DNA of 64,000 bases from Bradyrhizobium sp. in8p8. GTDB lineage: Bacteria > Pseudomonadota > Alphaproteobacteria > Rhizobiales > Xanthobacteraceae. The stretch's first letter is position 1. Every line of letters starts with the position of its first letter. The notes beneath the pieces were generated by a model that made no database searches, was not told the origin of the DNA, and saw only the letters and a program-made list of their open reading frames with translations. The stretch lies in the NCBI RefSeq assembly GCF_000426845.1, contig NZ_AUGD01000008.1, positions 303,746-367,745 on the forward strand. Direction: 5' to 3'. Positions 28,698 through 38,205 of the stretch are shown here, one piece after another. The position numbers were made by a program, and so were the translations under genes.

Positions 28698-28743
28698 TTG
28701 AAGCCGGGCCCGGCGGCTTCATCCGTCGGGTCAGCTTGTCATC

Positions 28744-29934
28744 TCAAGCGCTCTTCTTTTGCCGCATCAAATCGGCAAAGCGCTGGAACAAATAATGCGA
28801 GTCGCGCGGGCCGGGCGACGCCTCGGGATGGTACTGCACCGAGAACACCGGCTTGCCGTCGAGCTGGATGCCGCAATTGGAGCCGTCGAACAGCGAGATG
28901 TGGGTCTGCGTCGCGCCCTTCGGCAGGGTCGTCTCGTCGACGGCAAAACCATGGTTCATCGAGGTGATCTCGACCTTGCCGGTGGTCTCGTCCTTGACGG
29001 GATGATTGGCGCCGTGATGGCCCTGATGCATCTTCTTGGTCTTGGCGCCGACGGCAAGGCCCAGCATCTGGTGGCCGAGGCAGATGCCAAAGGTCGGTGT
29101 GCCCGACTTGATCACGTCCTGGATCACCGGCACGGCATATTTGCCAGTGGCGGCGGGATCGCCCGGACCGTTGGACAGGAACACGCCGTCCGGCTTCATC
29201 GCCAGGATGTCCTCGGACGAGGTCGTCGCCGGCACCACCGTCACCTTGCAGCCGACGCCGGCGAGCAGGCGCAGGATGTTGCGCTTGATGCCGTAGTCGA
29301 TCGCGACGACGTTGAACTCCGGCTTGTCCTGCCGGCCAAAACCCTTGTCCCACAGCCAGGGCGTCTCGTCCCAGGTGAAGCGCTGGCCGCTCGTGACCAT
29401 CGGCACGAGGTCCATGCCCTCGAGGCCCGGCCATTCGCGTGCCTCTTCCTTGAGGCCATGCAGATCGAACTCGCCGGTCCTGGAATGCGCAATCACGGCG
29501 TTGGGCATGCCCTTGGAGCGGATCAGCGCGGTCAGTGCGCGGGTGTCGATGCCGGAGAGGCCGATGATGCCGCGTGCCTTCAGCCAAGCGTCGAGATGCT
29601 TGGTAGCGCGGTAGTTCGACGGATCTGTAATCGCTGTACGCAGGATCACGCCGCGCGCACCGGGCGTCGCGGCCATGTTCACCGTCTCGATATCCTCGTC
29701 GTTGGTGCCGACGTTCCCGATATGCGGGAAGGTGAAGGTGATGAGCTGTCCGGCATAGGAGGGATCGGTCAGGATCTCCTCGTACCCGGTCATCGCGGTG
29801 TTAAAGCAGACCTCGCCGACGGCGTGGCCTTCGGCGCCGAGACCGAAGCCTTCGAGCACCGTGCCATCGGCAAGCACGAGGAGCGCGGTCGGTTTGTGGT
29901 CCGGCCAAGCGGTATCGTTGTCATGTTGTGTCAT
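28744..29934 (-). CDS. carA: Carbamoyl-phosphate synthase small subunit
   Basis: This encodes 396 residues. The glutaminase subunit delivers ammonia to CarB. The C-terminal class I amidotransferase domain has nucleophile C285 in GICLGHQML and the catalytic His/Glu in YHPEASPGP; the N-terminal CarA domain has GFGLGAEGHAVGEVCFNTAMTG motifs. It is transcribed alone, divergently from the alpha/beta hydrolase at 30081. carB lies downstream at about 2.8 kb with other genes in between. Confidence 0.96.
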   Translation of the reverse strand: MTQHDNDTAWPDHKPTALLVLADGTVLEGFGLGAEGHAVGEVCFNTAMTGYEEILTDPSYAGQLITFTFPHIGNVGTNDEDIETVNMAATPGARGVILRTAITDPSNYRATKHLDAWLKARGIIGLSGIDTRALTALIRSKGMPNAVIAHSRTGEFDLHGLKEEAREWPGLEGMDLVPMVTSGQRFTWDETPWLWDKGFGRQDKPEFNVVAIDYGIKRNILRLLAGVGCKVTVVPATTSSEDILAMKPDGVFLSNGPGDPAATGKYAVPVIQDVIKSGTPTFGICLGHQMLGLAVGAKTKKMHQGHHGANHPVKDETTGKVEITSMNHGFAVDETTLPKGATQTHISLFDGSNCGIQLDGKPVFSVQYHPEASPGPRDSHYLFQRFADLMRQKKSA

Positions 29935-30080
29935 GAGCCCGCTTCATAGTCCTCGCAGGCGCCGCCGTCAAAGCGGAGAAGCGCCGATTCACATGCGTTT
30001 TTGCATATTTGACAGGCCTCCTTGGGCGCTTAAGCTCGGCCGGCTAATTTCCGGCAAATCTTGGGGCTTACGAGGCAATA

Positions 30081-30809
30081 ATGGACCGAACGACCCCGAT
30101 TGTGCTGGTTCCGGGGCTGGCCTCCTCGGCCCGGATCTATGCTCCCGTGATCCCCGCACTCTGGCGTTTCGGACCGGTGACGGTCGCCAACCACATCCGC
30201 GACGACAGCATGGCCGCGATCGCCGGCCGGATCCTCGCTGACGCCCCGCCGCGCTTTGCCCTCGCCGGCCATTCCATGGGCGGTTATATCGCGTTCGAGA
30301 TCATACGTCAGGCGGGCGAGCGCGTGACGAAGCTCGCGCTGATCAACACCCAGGCGCGGCCCGACACGCCGGAGGCGACCGCCCGTCGCCGTGGCCTGAT
30401 GGAGCGTGCGAGGCGGGGCGAGCTCCGCGCCATCCGTGAGGAGAGCTTTCCGGAGCTGGTGCATCCATCGCGGCGCGATGATGCCGATATTCTCGAGCTC
30501 GTGCATGCGCAGGACGACGATGTCGGCGTCGAGGGCTATCTGCGGCAGCAGACCGCGATCATCGCGCGTGTGGACTCACGCCCGACGCTGTCGACGATTA
30601 CCTGCCCGACGTTGGTACTGACAGGCGATGCCGACAACACGATCCCGAATGCGCTCTCGAAGGAGATGGCGGAAGGCATCGCCGGCGCGAGACTCGTGAT
30701 CCTCGATCGCTGCGGGCACCTGCCGCAAGCCGAGCAGCCGGAAGCGACCGTGCGGGCGCTCATCGAATGGCTAGGGAGCGAGGTTGTCTCAGGGGCGCGA
30801 ACGGCCTAG
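30081..30809 (+). CDS. Alpha/beta hydrolase
   Basis: This encodes 242 residues. Alpha/beta-hydrolase fold with nucleophile S65 in AGHSMGGYIAF, an oxyanion loop VLVPGLASSARIY, an acid around TLVLTGDADNTIPNA and His in DRCGHLPQAEQPE. Substrate unknown. Relatives are esterases or C-C hydrolases. The stop lies 30 bp before the YqeY gene, so the two may be co-transcribed. Confidence 0.88.
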   Translation: MDRTTPIVLVPGLASSARIYAPVIPALWRFGPVTVANHIRDDSMAAIAGRILADAPPRFALAGHSMGGYIAFEIIRQAGERVTKLALINTQARPDTPEATARRRGLMERARRGELRAIREESFPELVHPSRRDDADILELVHAQDDDVGVEGYLRQQTAIIARVDSRPTLSTITCPTLVLTGDADNTIPNALSKEMAEGIAGARLVILDRCGHLPQAEQPEATVRALIEWLGSEVVSGARTA

Positions 30810-30839
30810 ATCAGGCGTCTATCTCGAAGGGATCACGAC

Positions 30840-31295
30840 ATGCTGCGCGACGACATCAACAATGCGGTCAAGGAGGCCATGAAGGCCAAGGACGAGCGCA
30901 AGCTGTCCACGCTTCGCATGGTCAACTCGACCATCAAGAACGCCGATATCGACGCCCGGGGCAGCGGCAAGCCTCCGCTGTCGGACGCCGAGATCCTCGC
31001 CGTGCTGCAGAAAATGATCAAGCAGCGCCAGGAGGCGGTCGAGCTCTACGACAAGGGCGGCCGTGCCGAGCTGGCCGCGCAAGAGCGCGAGGAGATCGCG
31101 GTGATCTCGACATATCTGCCGCAACAGATGTCGGACGACGACGTGAAGAAGGCAATCACGGATGCGATCGCCGAGACGGGCGCGAGCGGCATGAAGGACA
31201 TGGGAAAGGTGATCGCCGCGCTGCGCGCGAAATACGCCGGCCAGATGGATTTCGGCAAGGCGTCCGGCTTGGTGAAGGCCGCGCTGTCCAGTTGA
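30840..31295 (+). CDS. GatB/YqeY domain protein
   Basis: This encodes 151 residues. The YqeY family shares the helical tail domain of the tRNA amidotransferase subunit GatB (DDINNAVKEAMKAKDERKLSTLR; SDDDVKKAITDAIAETGASGMKDMGKVI). Such free-standing copies are thought to act near tRNA, but the role is unproven. Usually adjacent to dnaG and rpoD in alphaproteobacteria; here those lie about 12 kb away. Confidence 0.92.
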   Translation: MLRDDINNAVKEAMKAKDERKLSTLRMVNSTIKNADIDARGSGKPPLSDAEILAVLQKMIKQRQEAVELYDKGGRAELAAQEREEIAVISTYLPQQMSDDDVKKAITDAIAETGASGMKDMGKVIAALRAKYAGQMDFGKASGLVKAALSS

Positions 31296-31298
31296 GCT

Positions 31299-31420
31299 GT
31301 CATTCCGGGACGACGCGAGTCCTCGAGCTGTGATGCGCAATTGCGCATCAGAATCCATCGGCCACCGAACTCCGTTGCGATATGGATTCCGGGCTCGCGC
31401 TCCGCGCGCCCCGGAATGAC
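31299..31420. repeat. Intergenic repeat, copy C
   Basis: Begins gtcattccgggacgacg and ends cgccccggaatgac, with perfect inner palindrome GATGCGCAATTGCGCATC (31332-31349). Same family as the element at 8517-8643. Confidence 0.75.
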
Positions 31421-31442
31421 AAGAAGAACTGGGAGGCAACCG

Positions 31443-32579
31443 ATGACCGCCATCAAGCCGTTTCGTATCGCCATCAGCGACGACGTCCTGGCGGACCTGA
31501 AATCACGCCTCGCCCGTACGCGTTGGCCGGAGGCGGAGCTGGTCGACGACTGGAGCCAGGGTGCGCCGCTGCGATGGATCCAGGAGATGTGTAGCTACTG
31601 GGCCAAGGACTACGACTGGCGCGCGCGCGAAGCGAAGATGAACCGCTTCGAGCAGTTCACCACCGAGATCGACGGGCTCGACATCCACTTCATCCATGTG
31701 CGCTCGAAGGAGCCGTCCGCGCTGCCGCTGATCATCACCCATGGCTGGCCGGGCTCGATCGTCGAGTTCCAGAAGGTGATCGCGCCGCTGGTCGATCCCG
31801 CCGCGCATGGCGGCAGTCCCGCCAATGCGTTCCACGTGATCTGTCCCTCGCTGCCCGGCTTCGGCTTCTCGGCCAAGCCGAAGACCACCGGCTGGGGCGT
31901 CGATCGCATCGCCGCGACCTGGGCGAAGCTGATGGCCCGGCTCGGCTACGCGCGTTACGGCGCGCAAGGCGGCGACTGGGGCTCGGCGGTGACGAGTTCG
32001 CTCGGCGCGCAGGATGCCGAGCATTGCGCCGGCATCCACATCACGCTGGCCTTCAGCGCGGCACCGAAGGTCGAGGGCGAGCCGACGGCGGAGGAGAAGC
32101 GTGCGCTCGCCGGCCTCAAGCACTATGCCGATCTCGATTCCGGCTACTCCAAGCAGCAGTCGACGCGTCCGCAGACGCTTGGCTACGGCTTGACGGATTC
32201 ACCGAGCGGACAGGCGGCCTGGATCCTGGAAAAGTACTGGGCCTGGACCGATTGCAACGGACACCCCGAGAACATCCTCACGAGGGACGAGCTGCTCGAC
32301 AACGTCATGCTCTATTGGGCGACCGCGACGGCAACCTCCTCCGCGCGGCTCTATTGGGAGAGCTTTGGCAAGCGCCGCGCGACGCCGGTGGTGAAGGTGC
32401 CGACGGGTGTCGCCGTGTTCCCCAAGGAGATCGTCACGCCGGTGCGGCGGTGGATGGAGCCGAACTTCCCTAACATCACCCACTGGAGCGAGATGGAAAA
32501 GGGCGGCCATTTCGCGGCATTCGAACAGCCGGAGCTGTTCATCCGCGATGTCAGGACGTTCTTCGCGACCGTGCGGTGA
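31443..32579 (+). CDS. Epoxide hydrolase family protein
   Basis: This encodes 378 residues. An EHN N-terminal domain (PFRIAISDDVLADLKSRLARTRWPE) and an alpha/beta-hydrolase core: oxyanion loop THGWPGS, nucleophile D178 in GGDWGSAV and catalytic H356 in KGGHFAAFEQPE. Microsomal-type epoxide hydrolases open epoxides through an aspartyl ester. The natural substrate is unknown. The ATG at 31443 follows GGGAGGCAACCG; the frame is open upstream through a repeat, which is not coding. Confidence 0.93.
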   Translation: MTAIKPFRIAISDDVLADLKSRLARTRWPEAELVDDWSQGAPLRWIQEMCSYWAKDYDWRAREAKMNRFEQFTTEIDGLDIHFIHVRSKEPSALPLIITHGWPGSIVEFQKVIAPLVDPAAHGGSPANAFHVICPSLPGFGFSAKPKTTGWGVDRIAATWAKLMARLGYARYGAQGGDWGSAVTSSLGAQDAEHCAGIHITLAFSAAPKVEGEPTAEEKRALAGLKHYADLDSGYSKQQSTRPQTLGYGLTDSPSGQAAWILEKYWAWTDCNGHPENILTRDELLDNVMLYWATATATSSARLYWESFGKRRATPVVKVPTGVAVFPKEIVTPVRRWMEPNFPNITHWSEMEKGGHFAAFEQPELFIRDVRTFFATVR

Positions 32580-32586
32580 CCCCACT

Positions 32587-32740
32587 GTCGTTCGGGGCGC
32601 CCGCAGGGCGAACCTGGAATGACAGAGAGAGGGGATTCTCTCCGTCCTCATGCCCGGGCTTGTCCCGGGCCCCCACGGCCTTAAACTGACCGCCAAAAAG
32701 AACATGGACGGCCGGGACAAGCCCGGCCGGGACGACGCTG
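32587..32740. repeat. Intergenic repeats between epoxide hydrolase and CoA ligase
   Basis: A short copy (gtcgttcggggcgcc ... ggaatgac) is followed by an inverted pair (GCCCGGGCTTGTCCCGGGC near 32652; GCCGGGACAAGCCCGGC near 32712). No coding potential. Confidence 0.55.
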
Positions 32741-32753
32741 CCCGGGAACGACT

Positions 32754-34364
32754 ATGCTGATCGAAGCCAAAACCTACGACGAGCTCTATCGCAACTTCCG
32801 CTGGGACGTCCCCGCGCGCTTCAACATCGCGGAAGCGTGCTGTGATCGTCATGCCGACGGCACGGGGCGGCTCGCGCTGATCTATGCCGACGAGAACGGC
32901 GCCACCACGCGCACCTCTTTCGACGAGATGGCGGAGATGTCGCGTCGCTTCGCCAACGTGCTGAAGGCAGATGGGCTGCACCGTGGCGACCGCGTCGCCG
33001 TCTTCTTGTCGCAGTCGCTGGAATTGCCGATCGCGCATATGGCGGCGTTCCGCTCCGGCATGATCTCGATCCCGCTGTTTGCGCTGTTTGGCGAGGACGC
33101 GCTGGAATTCCGCCTATCGAATTCGCAGGCCAAGGCCATCGTCACCGATGAAGGCGGCTGGCAGAAGCTCGCAAGGATCCGCGACCGCCTGCCTGACCTG
33201 AAGAATGTCTATGTGGTCGGCGGCCGCGCGCCGCCCGGCACGAAATCTTTCTGGGACGCGTTGAACACCGCCTCGCCCGACTTCCCGCGGGTCGATACCT
33301 CGTGCGACGATCCCGCGCTGATCATCTACACCTCGGGCACCACGGGCAATCCGAAGGGTGCGCTGCATGCGCATCGGGTCGTGCTCGGTCATCTCCCGAA
33401 CGTTGAGATGTGCCACAACTTCTTACCCAAGCCCGGCGATCTCATGTGGACGCCGGCGGACTGGGCCTGGATCGGCGGCCTCGTCAACGGCCTGCTGGCG
33501 TTCTGGTACCACGGCATCCCGCTGGTCGGCCACCGCGCGCGAAAGTTCGAGCCGCAAGCGGCGATGCAGATGATGGCCGATCTCGGCGTACGCAATGTCT
33601 TCCTGCCGCCGACCGCGCTGAAGCTGATGCGGCAGGCCGGCGTGAAGCATACCGGCGTCAAGCTGCGCAGCATCTTCACTGGCGGCGAGTCCCTCGGCGG
33701 CGAGTTGCTCGGCTGGGTGCGCGAGACCTTCGGCATCGATGCGCACGAGGTGTTCGGCCAGACCGAGTGCAATCTAGTGATCGGCAGCAACTCGAACCTG
33801 TTTCCGATCCGCCCCGGCTCGATGGGCAAGGCCACGCCGGGCTTCGACGTCCGCATCGTCAACGAGAAGGGCGAGGAATTGCCACGGGGGCAGCGCGGCA
33901 TCATCGGCGTCCGCCAGCCATGTCCCGTCACCATGCTTGAATATTGGCGCAATCCAGAGGCGACGGCGAAGAAATATGCCGGCGACTTCCTCCTCACCGG
34001 CGATCTCGGTGTGCAGGACGAGGACGGATACTTCTGGTACGTCAGCCGCGAGGATGACGTCATCACCACCGCCGGCTATCGCGTCGGCCCGTCCGAGATC
34101 GAGCACACGCTGATGAAGCATCCGTCGGTGGCGATGGCGGCCGTGGTCGGCATTCCCGATCCGATCCGCACGGAGTCGATCAAGGCCTGGATCGTTCTGC
34201 GCCCGGGCTTTGCCGGCAGCGATGCGCTCTCGCGCGAGATCCAGGAGTTCGTCAAGGTGCAGCTTGCAGCCCACGAATACCCCCGCTTCGTCGAGTTCAC
34301 GGAGACGCTGCCGATGACGGCGACCGGCAAGGTGCTGCGGCGCGAATTGCGGGCGAGGGGCTAG
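32754..34364 (+). CDS. AMP-binding acyl-CoA synthetase
   Basis: This encodes 536 residues. An ANL-superfamily ligase that forms acyl-adenylate then acyl-CoA. P-loop motif YTSGTTGNPKG at 192-202; adenine motif with EVFGQTECN; hinge DGYFWYVSREDDVITTAGYRVGP; catalytic Lys in ATGKVLRRE near the C-terminus. A medium-chain or aromatic acid substrate is likely but not determinable. Followed after 9 bp by a MarR-type regulator on the same strand, so the regulator may respond to the ligase product. Confidence 0.92.
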   Translation: MLIEAKTYDELYRNFRWDVPARFNIAEACCDRHADGTGRLALIYADENGATTRTSFDEMAEMSRRFANVLKADGLHRGDRVAVFLSQSLELPIAHMAAFRSGMISIPLFALFGEDALEFRLSNSQAKAIVTDEGGWQKLARIRDRLPDLKNVYVVGGRAPPGTKSFWDALNTASPDFPRVDTSCDDPALIIYTSGTTGNPKGALHAHRVVLGHLPNVEMCHNFLPKPGDLMWTPADWAWIGGLVNGLLAFWYHGIPLVGHRARKFEPQAAMQMMADLGVRNVFLPPTALKLMRQAGVKHTGVKLRSIFTGGESLGGELLGWVRETFGIDAHEVFGQTECNLVIGSNSNLFPIRPGSMGKATPGFDVRIVNEKGEELPRGQRGIIGVRQPCPVTMLEYWRNPEATAKKYAGDFLLTGDLGVQDEDGYFWYVSREDDVITTAGYRVGPSEIEHTLMKHPSVAMAAVVGIPDPIRTESIKAWIVLRPGFAGSDALSREIQEFVKVQLAAHEYPRFVEFTETLPMTATGKVLRRELRARG

Positions 34365-34373
34365 CTTCCGACG

Positions 34374-34841
34374 ATGGCCAAGACCTCTCACGCCACGGGG
34401 CTTCACCGCGCCTCACTTGCAAAGCTGAACGAACTCGATGCGGCGCTGGAGCTGATGTATTACGGCTGGCGCGGGATGACGCTGGAGGCCGACGCATATC
34501 TTGCGAAGCAGGGCCTGTCGCGTCCGCATCACCGCATCCTCTACGTGGTGGCGCGCCGGCCGGACATCGCGATCGGCGCGCTGATCGAGATCCTCGGCAT
34601 TTCCAAGCAGGCGGTCAACCGGCCGCTCAATCTGCTCCTGGAGCGCAAGCTCCTGACCTCGAAGCGTTCACCTGAGCAGCACCGCTCGAAACTGCTGCGC
34701 CTGACGGAGGCGGGACGGCGCGTCGAGCAGCGCGCGTCGGATCACGAGCGCAACGTGATGCGCGAGGCGTTCGATCGCGTCGGAGCGTCCGGTGCGGCCG
34801 GCTGGATGGGCGTGATGGAGGCGATCGCCGACAACAACTGA
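34374..34841 (+). CDS. MarR family transcriptional regulator
   Basis: This encodes 155 residues. Winged helix with LSRPHHRILYVVARRPDIAIG and the recognition region ILGISKQAVNRPLNLLLERKLL, followed by the wing TSKRSPEQHRSKLLRLTEAG. MarR dimers often bind phenolic or acyl-CoA ligands. Nine bases behind the acyl-CoA ligase and ahead of a SnoaL-like protein, pointing to one small operon. Confidence 0.9.
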   Translation: MAKTSHATGLHRASLAKLNELDAALELMYYGWRGMTLEADAYLAKQGLSRPHHRILYVVARRPDIAIGALIEILGISKQAVNRPLNLLLERKLLTSKRSPEQHRSKLLRLTEAGRRVEQRASDHERNVMREAFDRVGASGAAGWMGVMEAIADNN

Positions 34842-34920
34842 CGATTCTAAAGTCAACATGGTTGACATGAGATGCGGGATGCGCCACTTTCCCGGCGACG
34901 AGCCAGGGAGGAGCCGTGTC

Positions 34921-35289
34921 ATGAGCGGACAGGCAATGAATCGCGCGGCCGCGGAACGCTTCGTTGCGGCATGGTGCGCGAGTTGGTGCAGGGTCGATAT
35001 CGATGCGGTCGTCGCGCATTTCGCCGAGAATGCGCAGATGCGCAGCCCTCTTGCTCTCACCCTGACGGGGTGTCCGTCCGTCATCGGCGCCGAGAGCATC
35101 CGCGCCTACTGGCGGAAAGCCTATGGCCACGTTGAGAGTGCCGACCTGAAGATACTGAGCTGGAGCTGGGATGAGGCGATCGCGCGGCTGACGGTGTGGT
35201 GGCAACTGGGCGATACGCGCGCCAGCGAATTCATGGACTTCGACGATGCGGGCCGCGTGGTGCGTAGCGAAGCCTTCTACGGAAAATAA
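34921..35289 (+). CDS. NTF2-like (SnoaL) protein
   Basis: This encodes 122 residues from ATG 34921 (AGGGAGGAG upstream; the earlier in-frame ATG at 34858 lacks a site). The cone-shaped SnoaL/NTF2 fold is suggested by AERFVAAWCASWCRVDIDAVVAHFAENAQMRSP and EFMDFDDAGRVVRSEAFYG. Many such proteins are isomerases, cyclases or simply dimerisation modules. Its stop is two bases before the next gene. Confidence 0.78.
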   Translation: MSGQAMNRAAAERFVAAWCASWCRVDIDAVVAHFAENAQMRSPLALTLTGCPSVIGAESIRAYWRKAYGHVESADLKILSWSWDEAIARLTVWWQLGDTRASEFMDFDDAGRVVRSEAFYGK

Positions 35290-35291
35290 CC

Positions 35292-35735
35292 ATGCGCCTG
35301 ATCGATATCGTTCTGCTTCTCAACACGCTCTGGTTCGTGGGGGCCTTCATCCAGTTCAGCATCGCGCAAACCAACACGCTGAAGATCCTGCTGCCGCGCG
35401 AAGAACGCAGCAATCCGATCGCGCCCACCCTTGCGGCAAGCGTCGCGTTCCTCGGCGGAATGAATCTGCCGATCGGACTCCTCTCGCTCTACCTACTGGT
35501 CGCCCGACCGTCCTTCTTCCAGCCGGTCGAAGCTCAACTCGCGCTGTTCCTGTTCTTCGCCGCCTGCCATTTCAGCCAGTTCGCGTACAACGTCCCCGTG
35601 CTGATGCGCGGCGGCCGCGTCGGCGTGGCGTACTGGCCGGTGCTGAAAGGCCCGATGCTCCGGATCTTCGTTGTCGACGCTGCTCTGTTCGCGGCCAATC
35701 TCGCCGTGGCGCTCCAGCTCGCAATCGGGTCCTGA
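35292..35735 (+). CDS. Four-helix integral membrane protein of unknown function
   Basis: This encodes 147 residues with about four transmembrane segments (DIVLLLNTLWFVGAFIQFSI; PTLAASVAFLGGMNLPIGLL; QLALFLFFAACHFSQFAY; RIFVVDAALFAANLAVALQL). No family is recognised. It begins two bases after the SnoaL-like gene and ends one base from the convergent hybrid kinase. Confidence 0.78.
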   Translation: MRLIDIVLLLNTLWFVGAFIQFSIAQTNTLKILLPREERSNPIAPTLAASVAFLGGMNLPIGLLSLYLLVARPSFFQPVEAQLALFLFFAACHFSQFAYNVPVLMRGGRVGVAYWPVLKGPMLRIFVVDAALFAANLAVALQLAIGS

Positions 35736-35736
35736 T

Positions 35737-37968
35737 CTACCGAGACGGCTCCGAAAGAGCGGCCCGCAGCATTGCAGCAAGATCCTTGCGCCGGAACGGC
35801 TTGTTCAAGATGAGGGCGTCGCCGATTCCGTCGGGTGTCCTAACGGGATCTTGGCTGTAGCCGGAGGTGAAGAGAACCTTGAGACCAGGCCGCAGGCCGG
35901 TTGCCTGCCTCGCCAGCTCCGGTCCGAACATGCCGCCGGGCATCACGACGTCGGTGAACAGCAGATGGATCTCGTCTGGCTGGCGCAGCACAGCCAGCGC
36001 TGCGGACCCGTTCGACGTCGCGATGACGCGATAGCCCAGCGTCTTGAGCTCGCTTTCAACATAGGCACGCACCATCTCGTCGTCCTCGACGAGAAGAATC
36101 GTTTCGCGTCCGTCTGACGTGTTGAACGGCTCGGTCGGCGTCGGATTCTCGTTCTGTGCTGCGGCGACACGCGGGAAGAAGAGCCTGACGACGCTGCCTT
36201 GTCCCGGTTCGGACTGCATTTGCACAAGTCCGCCGGATTGTTGTGCAAATCCGTAGACCATGCTCAGGCCGAGACCGGTCCCTTTGCCGACTTCCTTGGT
36301 TGTGAAGAACGGCTCGAACGCGCGGCTCGCCACTTCGGAGTTCATGCCGCTGCCGGTATCGGTGACAGCTACCATGACGTAGTCGCCGGGCCGCGGTTCA
36401 CCGTTGACGTCGAGATCGGATTCGCCGAGCGAGCTGTTGCGAAGCTCGACGGTCAGCTTGCCGCCTTCCGGCATTGCGTCGCGCGCGTTGAGCACGAGGT
36501 TGAGCAGGGCCGTCGTCAGCTGGCCGGGATCGACGCTGACCGGCCACAGATCTTGGTCGAACGCGAAGCGGCACTCGATATGCTCGCCCAGGGTCCGACG
36601 CAGAAGCTGCTCCATGCCGAGAACTTCCTCGGCGATGTCGATATCTCGCGGCCTCAGAGGCTGCTTTCGCGCGAAGGCGAGCAGGCTCTTGGTCAGGTCG
36701 GCTCCGCGCTCGGCGGCGGTTGCGATGTCACCGGCGATCCCTTGCAATTCCTTGTTTCCCGCCAGCCTGTCGGCAAGGTGCTCCGCGTTGCCGAGAATGA
36801 CGGTCAGGAGATTGTTGAAATCGTGCGCCACGCCGCCCGTGAGCTGGCCCATGGCCTCCATCTTCTGGGACTGGCTGAGCTTGTGGCTGAGATCCGCGAT
36901 GGCGGTGCGCTGCTGCTCGAGCGATTCGGCCGTGCTATTAAGCAGCGTCATCAATCCGCCGAGCTCCCCGCCCGGGTGGGGCTCCGGGATGCGCGCGCTG
37001 AGATCGCCGCGCCCGAGGCTCCTCGCCATGGCCGCGAGCCGCCCGACCTGGCGGCCGATGCTTAGGGTGGTGAGAATCCACAAGCCGGCCAGGAGCAGCA
37101 GCGAGGCTACTGCGAGAATCGCCACGTCCTCGTAGAGTCGGCGGTTTGCCGCCGCGACCAGCCCGTCCTTGGATCGTCCGACCAGGATGTAGAGACCGGC
37201 CTTGCGGATCGAAGGTGAGCGGGCAACGGACCAGATCTGCGTACGGCCTTCGCGGTCGCTCGCCTCGTGAAACGGCTCGCGATCGGCCGCTGCCGCAAAG
37301 CGGAATAGGTCAGAGCCCGCGATGGATCCGCCGACGGGCTCGCTCCAGCTGCCGCCCTTGGGGGCGACCAGCACCGTACCCTTGGCGTCGATCAGAAGGA
37401 TGTCCTGTTCGGCGAGCAGCCGCTTGTCGTGAAATTCTGCGAACTTGTTCAGGTTGAATGACGCGAGCAGCACGAACTTCAGCGCGCCCGCCTCCGATCG
37501 GACGGGATAGGCGATCTGCAGCACCGACAATCCGGTGAGCCGACCGAACACCGGCTCCACTGCGACACCCCCTTGAAGATTCTTCACCTGCTTGAAATAG
37601 CCGCGGTCGTTCAGGTCGAGCGTGCGGTCGGTCCGCAGCGAGTCACAGAACAGCTTGCCGTCGGGATCGATGGTCAGGATGCCCGTGAACTGCGGATATT
37701 CTTCGCGGACGTCGGACAGAAACGCCGAGCACGCCGCCTTGTCGCGCGTGTCGAGGTCGCGGGCACGGGCGAGCCCGTAGTGAAGTTGGGCCGTGCCCTG
37801 GATCTTCTCGTCCAGATCGCTCGCGATATCGTCGGCGGATGCGACCAGATTGGCCAGCGCCGCGTCGATCTCACTGGCCCGGTTCTGCACAAAACGGAGC
37901 CCGACCAGGATCGCCGGCACGAGCATGGCGGCGATGACGAGGATCAGTAACCGGGTACGCAGGCTCAT
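35737..37968 (-). CDS. Membrane-bound hybrid sensor histidine kinase
   Basis: This encodes 743 residues. A transmembrane segment at about 7-25, a periplasmic sensor (dCache/PDC-like, about 30-275, including GILTIDPDGKLFCDSL and DRGYFKQVKNLQGGVAV), a second transmembrane helix about 280-300, HAMP about 300-355, HisKA with H382 in VAHDFNNLLTV, HATPase about 490-610, and a C-terminal receiver with phospho-accepting D673 in LLFTDVVMPGG. The built-in receiver suggests either relay or feedback. The signal and output are unknown, and no separate regulator is adjacent. Confidence 0.93.
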   Translation of the reverse strand: MSLRTRLLILVIAAMLVPAILVGLRFVQNRASEIDAALANLVASADDIASDLDEKIQGTAQLHYGLARARDLDTRDKAACSAFLSDVREEYPQFTGILTIDPDGKLFCDSLRTDRTLDLNDRGYFKQVKNLQGGVAVEPVFGRLTGLSVLQIAYPVRSEAGALKFVLLASFNLNKFAEFHDKRLLAEQDILLIDAKGTVLVAPKGGSWSEPVGGSIAGSDLFRFAAAADREPFHEASDREGRTQIWSVARSPSIRKAGLYILVGRSKDGLVAAANRRLYEDVAILAVASLLLLAGLWILTTLSIGRQVGRLAAMARSLGRGDLSARIPEPHPGGELGGLMTLLNSTAESLEQQRTAIADLSHKLSQSQKMEAMGQLTGGVAHDFNNLLTVILGNAEHLADRLAGNKELQGIAGDIATAAERGADLTKSLLAFARKQPLRPRDIDIAEEVLGMEQLLRRTLGEHIECRFAFDQDLWPVSVDPGQLTTALLNLVLNARDAMPEGGKLTVELRNSSLGESDLDVNGEPRPGDYVMVAVTDTGSGMNSEVASRAFEPFFTTKEVGKGTGLGLSMVYGFAQQSGGLVQMQSEPGQGSVVRLFFPRVAAAQNENPTPTEPFNTSDGRETILLVEDDEMVRAYVESELKTLGYRVIATSNGSAALAVLRQPDEIHLLFTDVVMPGGMFGPELARQATGLRPGLKVLFTSGYSQDPVRTPDGIGDALILNKPFRRKDLAAMLRAALSEPSR

Positions 37969-38205
37969 CGGTGGGCGATCCGCTCTCGGGCGAGGATGCT
38001 CGAAGGTATGATTTGAGGCACGATCGTCTGCACGTCCATAGTCGTCGGCGCCAATATCGCACCGAAGACTAAAGATTTCGCCTCGCGATCATTCCTATGT
38101 CGCCGCTCTCTTGAACCCGCCGGCATCAAGTTGCGCCTCCGCGCGGCCGCGCTAATATTACGGCATGCGCGCGGCGAAAGATCGCGCGATCTGCGGAGGA
38201 AATTG